Shown: one piece after another, positions 4,731 through 5,126 of the stretch
Numbering within the stretch: the stretch's first letter is position 1
How the letters are laid out: each line of letters begins with the position of its first letter
Source of the DNA: Gammaproteobacteria bacterium
GTDB lineage: Bacteria > Pseudomonadota > Gammaproteobacteria > Tenderiales > Tenderiaceae
Length of the DNA: 5,126 nucleotides
Assembly (NCBI GenBank): GCA_027001525.1
Contig: JALTMR010000248.1
Span: 1 to 5,126, forward strand
Reading direction: 5' to 3'
Notes under the pieces: generated by a model
Databases searched by the model: none
Told to the model about the DNA's origin: nothing
The model's input: only the letters and a program-made list of their open reading frames with translations
Translations under genes and position numbers: made by a program

Positions 4731-5126
4731 GCGCTTACAGGTGCCCTGCAGGTGTTGAAAAAATCGTAATGTTCAATGGCCTCGAGAATACCCAGAGCAT
4801 GGGGCTGGTCGGCGAAGTAGATGTTGTCCTGGTCCACCAACTGCGACAGCTCTTCGTGGTGGCGATTGCCCACCACCACCGCCAGCGTGTTGCCCCGCAT
4901 CATATCTTCATCGGCACCCGAGCCACCCGCCACCAGTATATGTTCCAGCGGGATATCGAAGCGCTGCGACACGTAGCGCAACGCCTGCCCCTTGGAGGCA
5001 CGCGACGGCACGATGTCGAGGAACTGGCCGAAAGAGCAGGAGACATTGGCGGTCAGCTCTTGCTGCCGGATCAGGGCAACGATCTCCTCCACCGAGGGGG
5101 CCTTTCGCGGATCGTAGTAGTAAGAG
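4727..5126 (-). CDS. Sucrose-phosphate synthase, C-terminal phosphatase-like (S6PP) domain, partial
   Basis: Only the last 132 codons are present; the gene enters from the right edge in frame from about 5125, so upstream GTGs such as 5092 are internal. The fragment runs SYYYDPRKAPSVEEIVALIR, then SFGQFLDIVPSRASKGQALRY, ILVAGGSGADEDMMRGNT, and ILEAIEHYDFF near the end. This is the HAD-type sucrose-6-phosphate phosphatase fold: KGQALRY (45-51 of the fragment) carries the motif III lysine, and GGSGADEDM (67-75) is motif IV. Such a domain is fused to the C-terminus of the glycosyltransferase in many bacterial and plant sucrose-phosphate synthases (EC 2.4.1.14), which make sucrose-6-phosphate from UDP-glucose and fructose-6-phosphate. 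Motif IV normally reads GDSxND; here its first Asp is Gly, so phosphatase activity is doubtful. A stand-alone phosphatase remains possible because the N-terminal part is not visible, but the fructokinase/amylosucrase context and sequence style favour the synthase. The stop overlaps a possible start (ATGA). Confidence 0.8.
   Translation of the reverse strand, partial: SYYYDPRKAPSVEEIVALIRQQELTANVSCSFGQFLDIVPSRASKGQALRYVSQRFDIPLEHILVAGGSGADEDMMRGNTLAVVVGNRHHEELSQLVDQDNIYFADQPHALGILEAIEHYDFFNTCRAPVSA

Noticed and set aside
4507..4758. 83-codon plus-strand frame across the fructokinase/synthase junction
   Set aside because: It is antisense to both genes, has no domain or ribosome binding site, and ends arbitrarily in the synthase gene.

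Overview
The window looks like chromosomal DNA from a GC-rich gammaproteobacterium, probably a free-living, marine or sulfur/C1-type autotroph. This guess rests on gene content (a sucrose-synthesis operon of the type seen in methanotrophs, nitrifiers and sulfur oxidisers, plus an alginate-export-family outer-membrane porin), not on any phylogenetic marker analysed here. No RNA genes, insertion sequences, CRISPR arrays or phage genes were found.

Layout. (1) Positions 1-112, minus strand: the 5' end of tadA (tRNA adenosine deaminase), cut by the window edge, with a GTG start and a strong Shine-Dalgarno sequence. (2) Positions 113-454: a divergent intergenic region with what looks like a sigma-54 promoter (328-344). 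About 130 bp upstream of it lie an NtrC-type dyad (192-208) and a second half-site exactly 32 bp further on. (3) Positions 455-1642, plus strand: an outer-membrane beta-barrel porin of the alginate-export family. It starts at TTG, which gives a clean signal peptide. (4) Positions 1643-1802: a convergent intergenic region with a long imperfect hairpin. (5) Positions 5126-1803, minus strand: a tightly packed sucrose operon read right to left. It contains the C-terminal phosphatase-like domain of sucrose-phosphate synthase (cut by the right edge), a possible 26-codon ORF joined to both neighbours by ATGA overlaps, a PfkB-family fructokinase, and a GH13 amylosucrase.

How the genes work together. 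Sucrose-phosphate synthase makes sucrose-6-phosphate from UDP-glucose and fructose-6-phosphate, and a phosphatase releases sucrose, which can serve as a compatible solute. Amylosucrase turns sucrose into alpha-1,4-glucan and free fructose, and fructokinase returns the fructose to the hexose-phosphate pool. The operon therefore encodes both the making and the recycling of sucrose and links an osmolyte pool to glycogen.

The gene content is mostly of known families. The points most worth a second look are the NtrC/sigma-54-like architecture in front of the porin, the doubly coupled 26-codon ORF at the place where related operons carry a separate phosphatase gene, and a substituted catalytic-motif residue in the phosphatase domain of the synthase.
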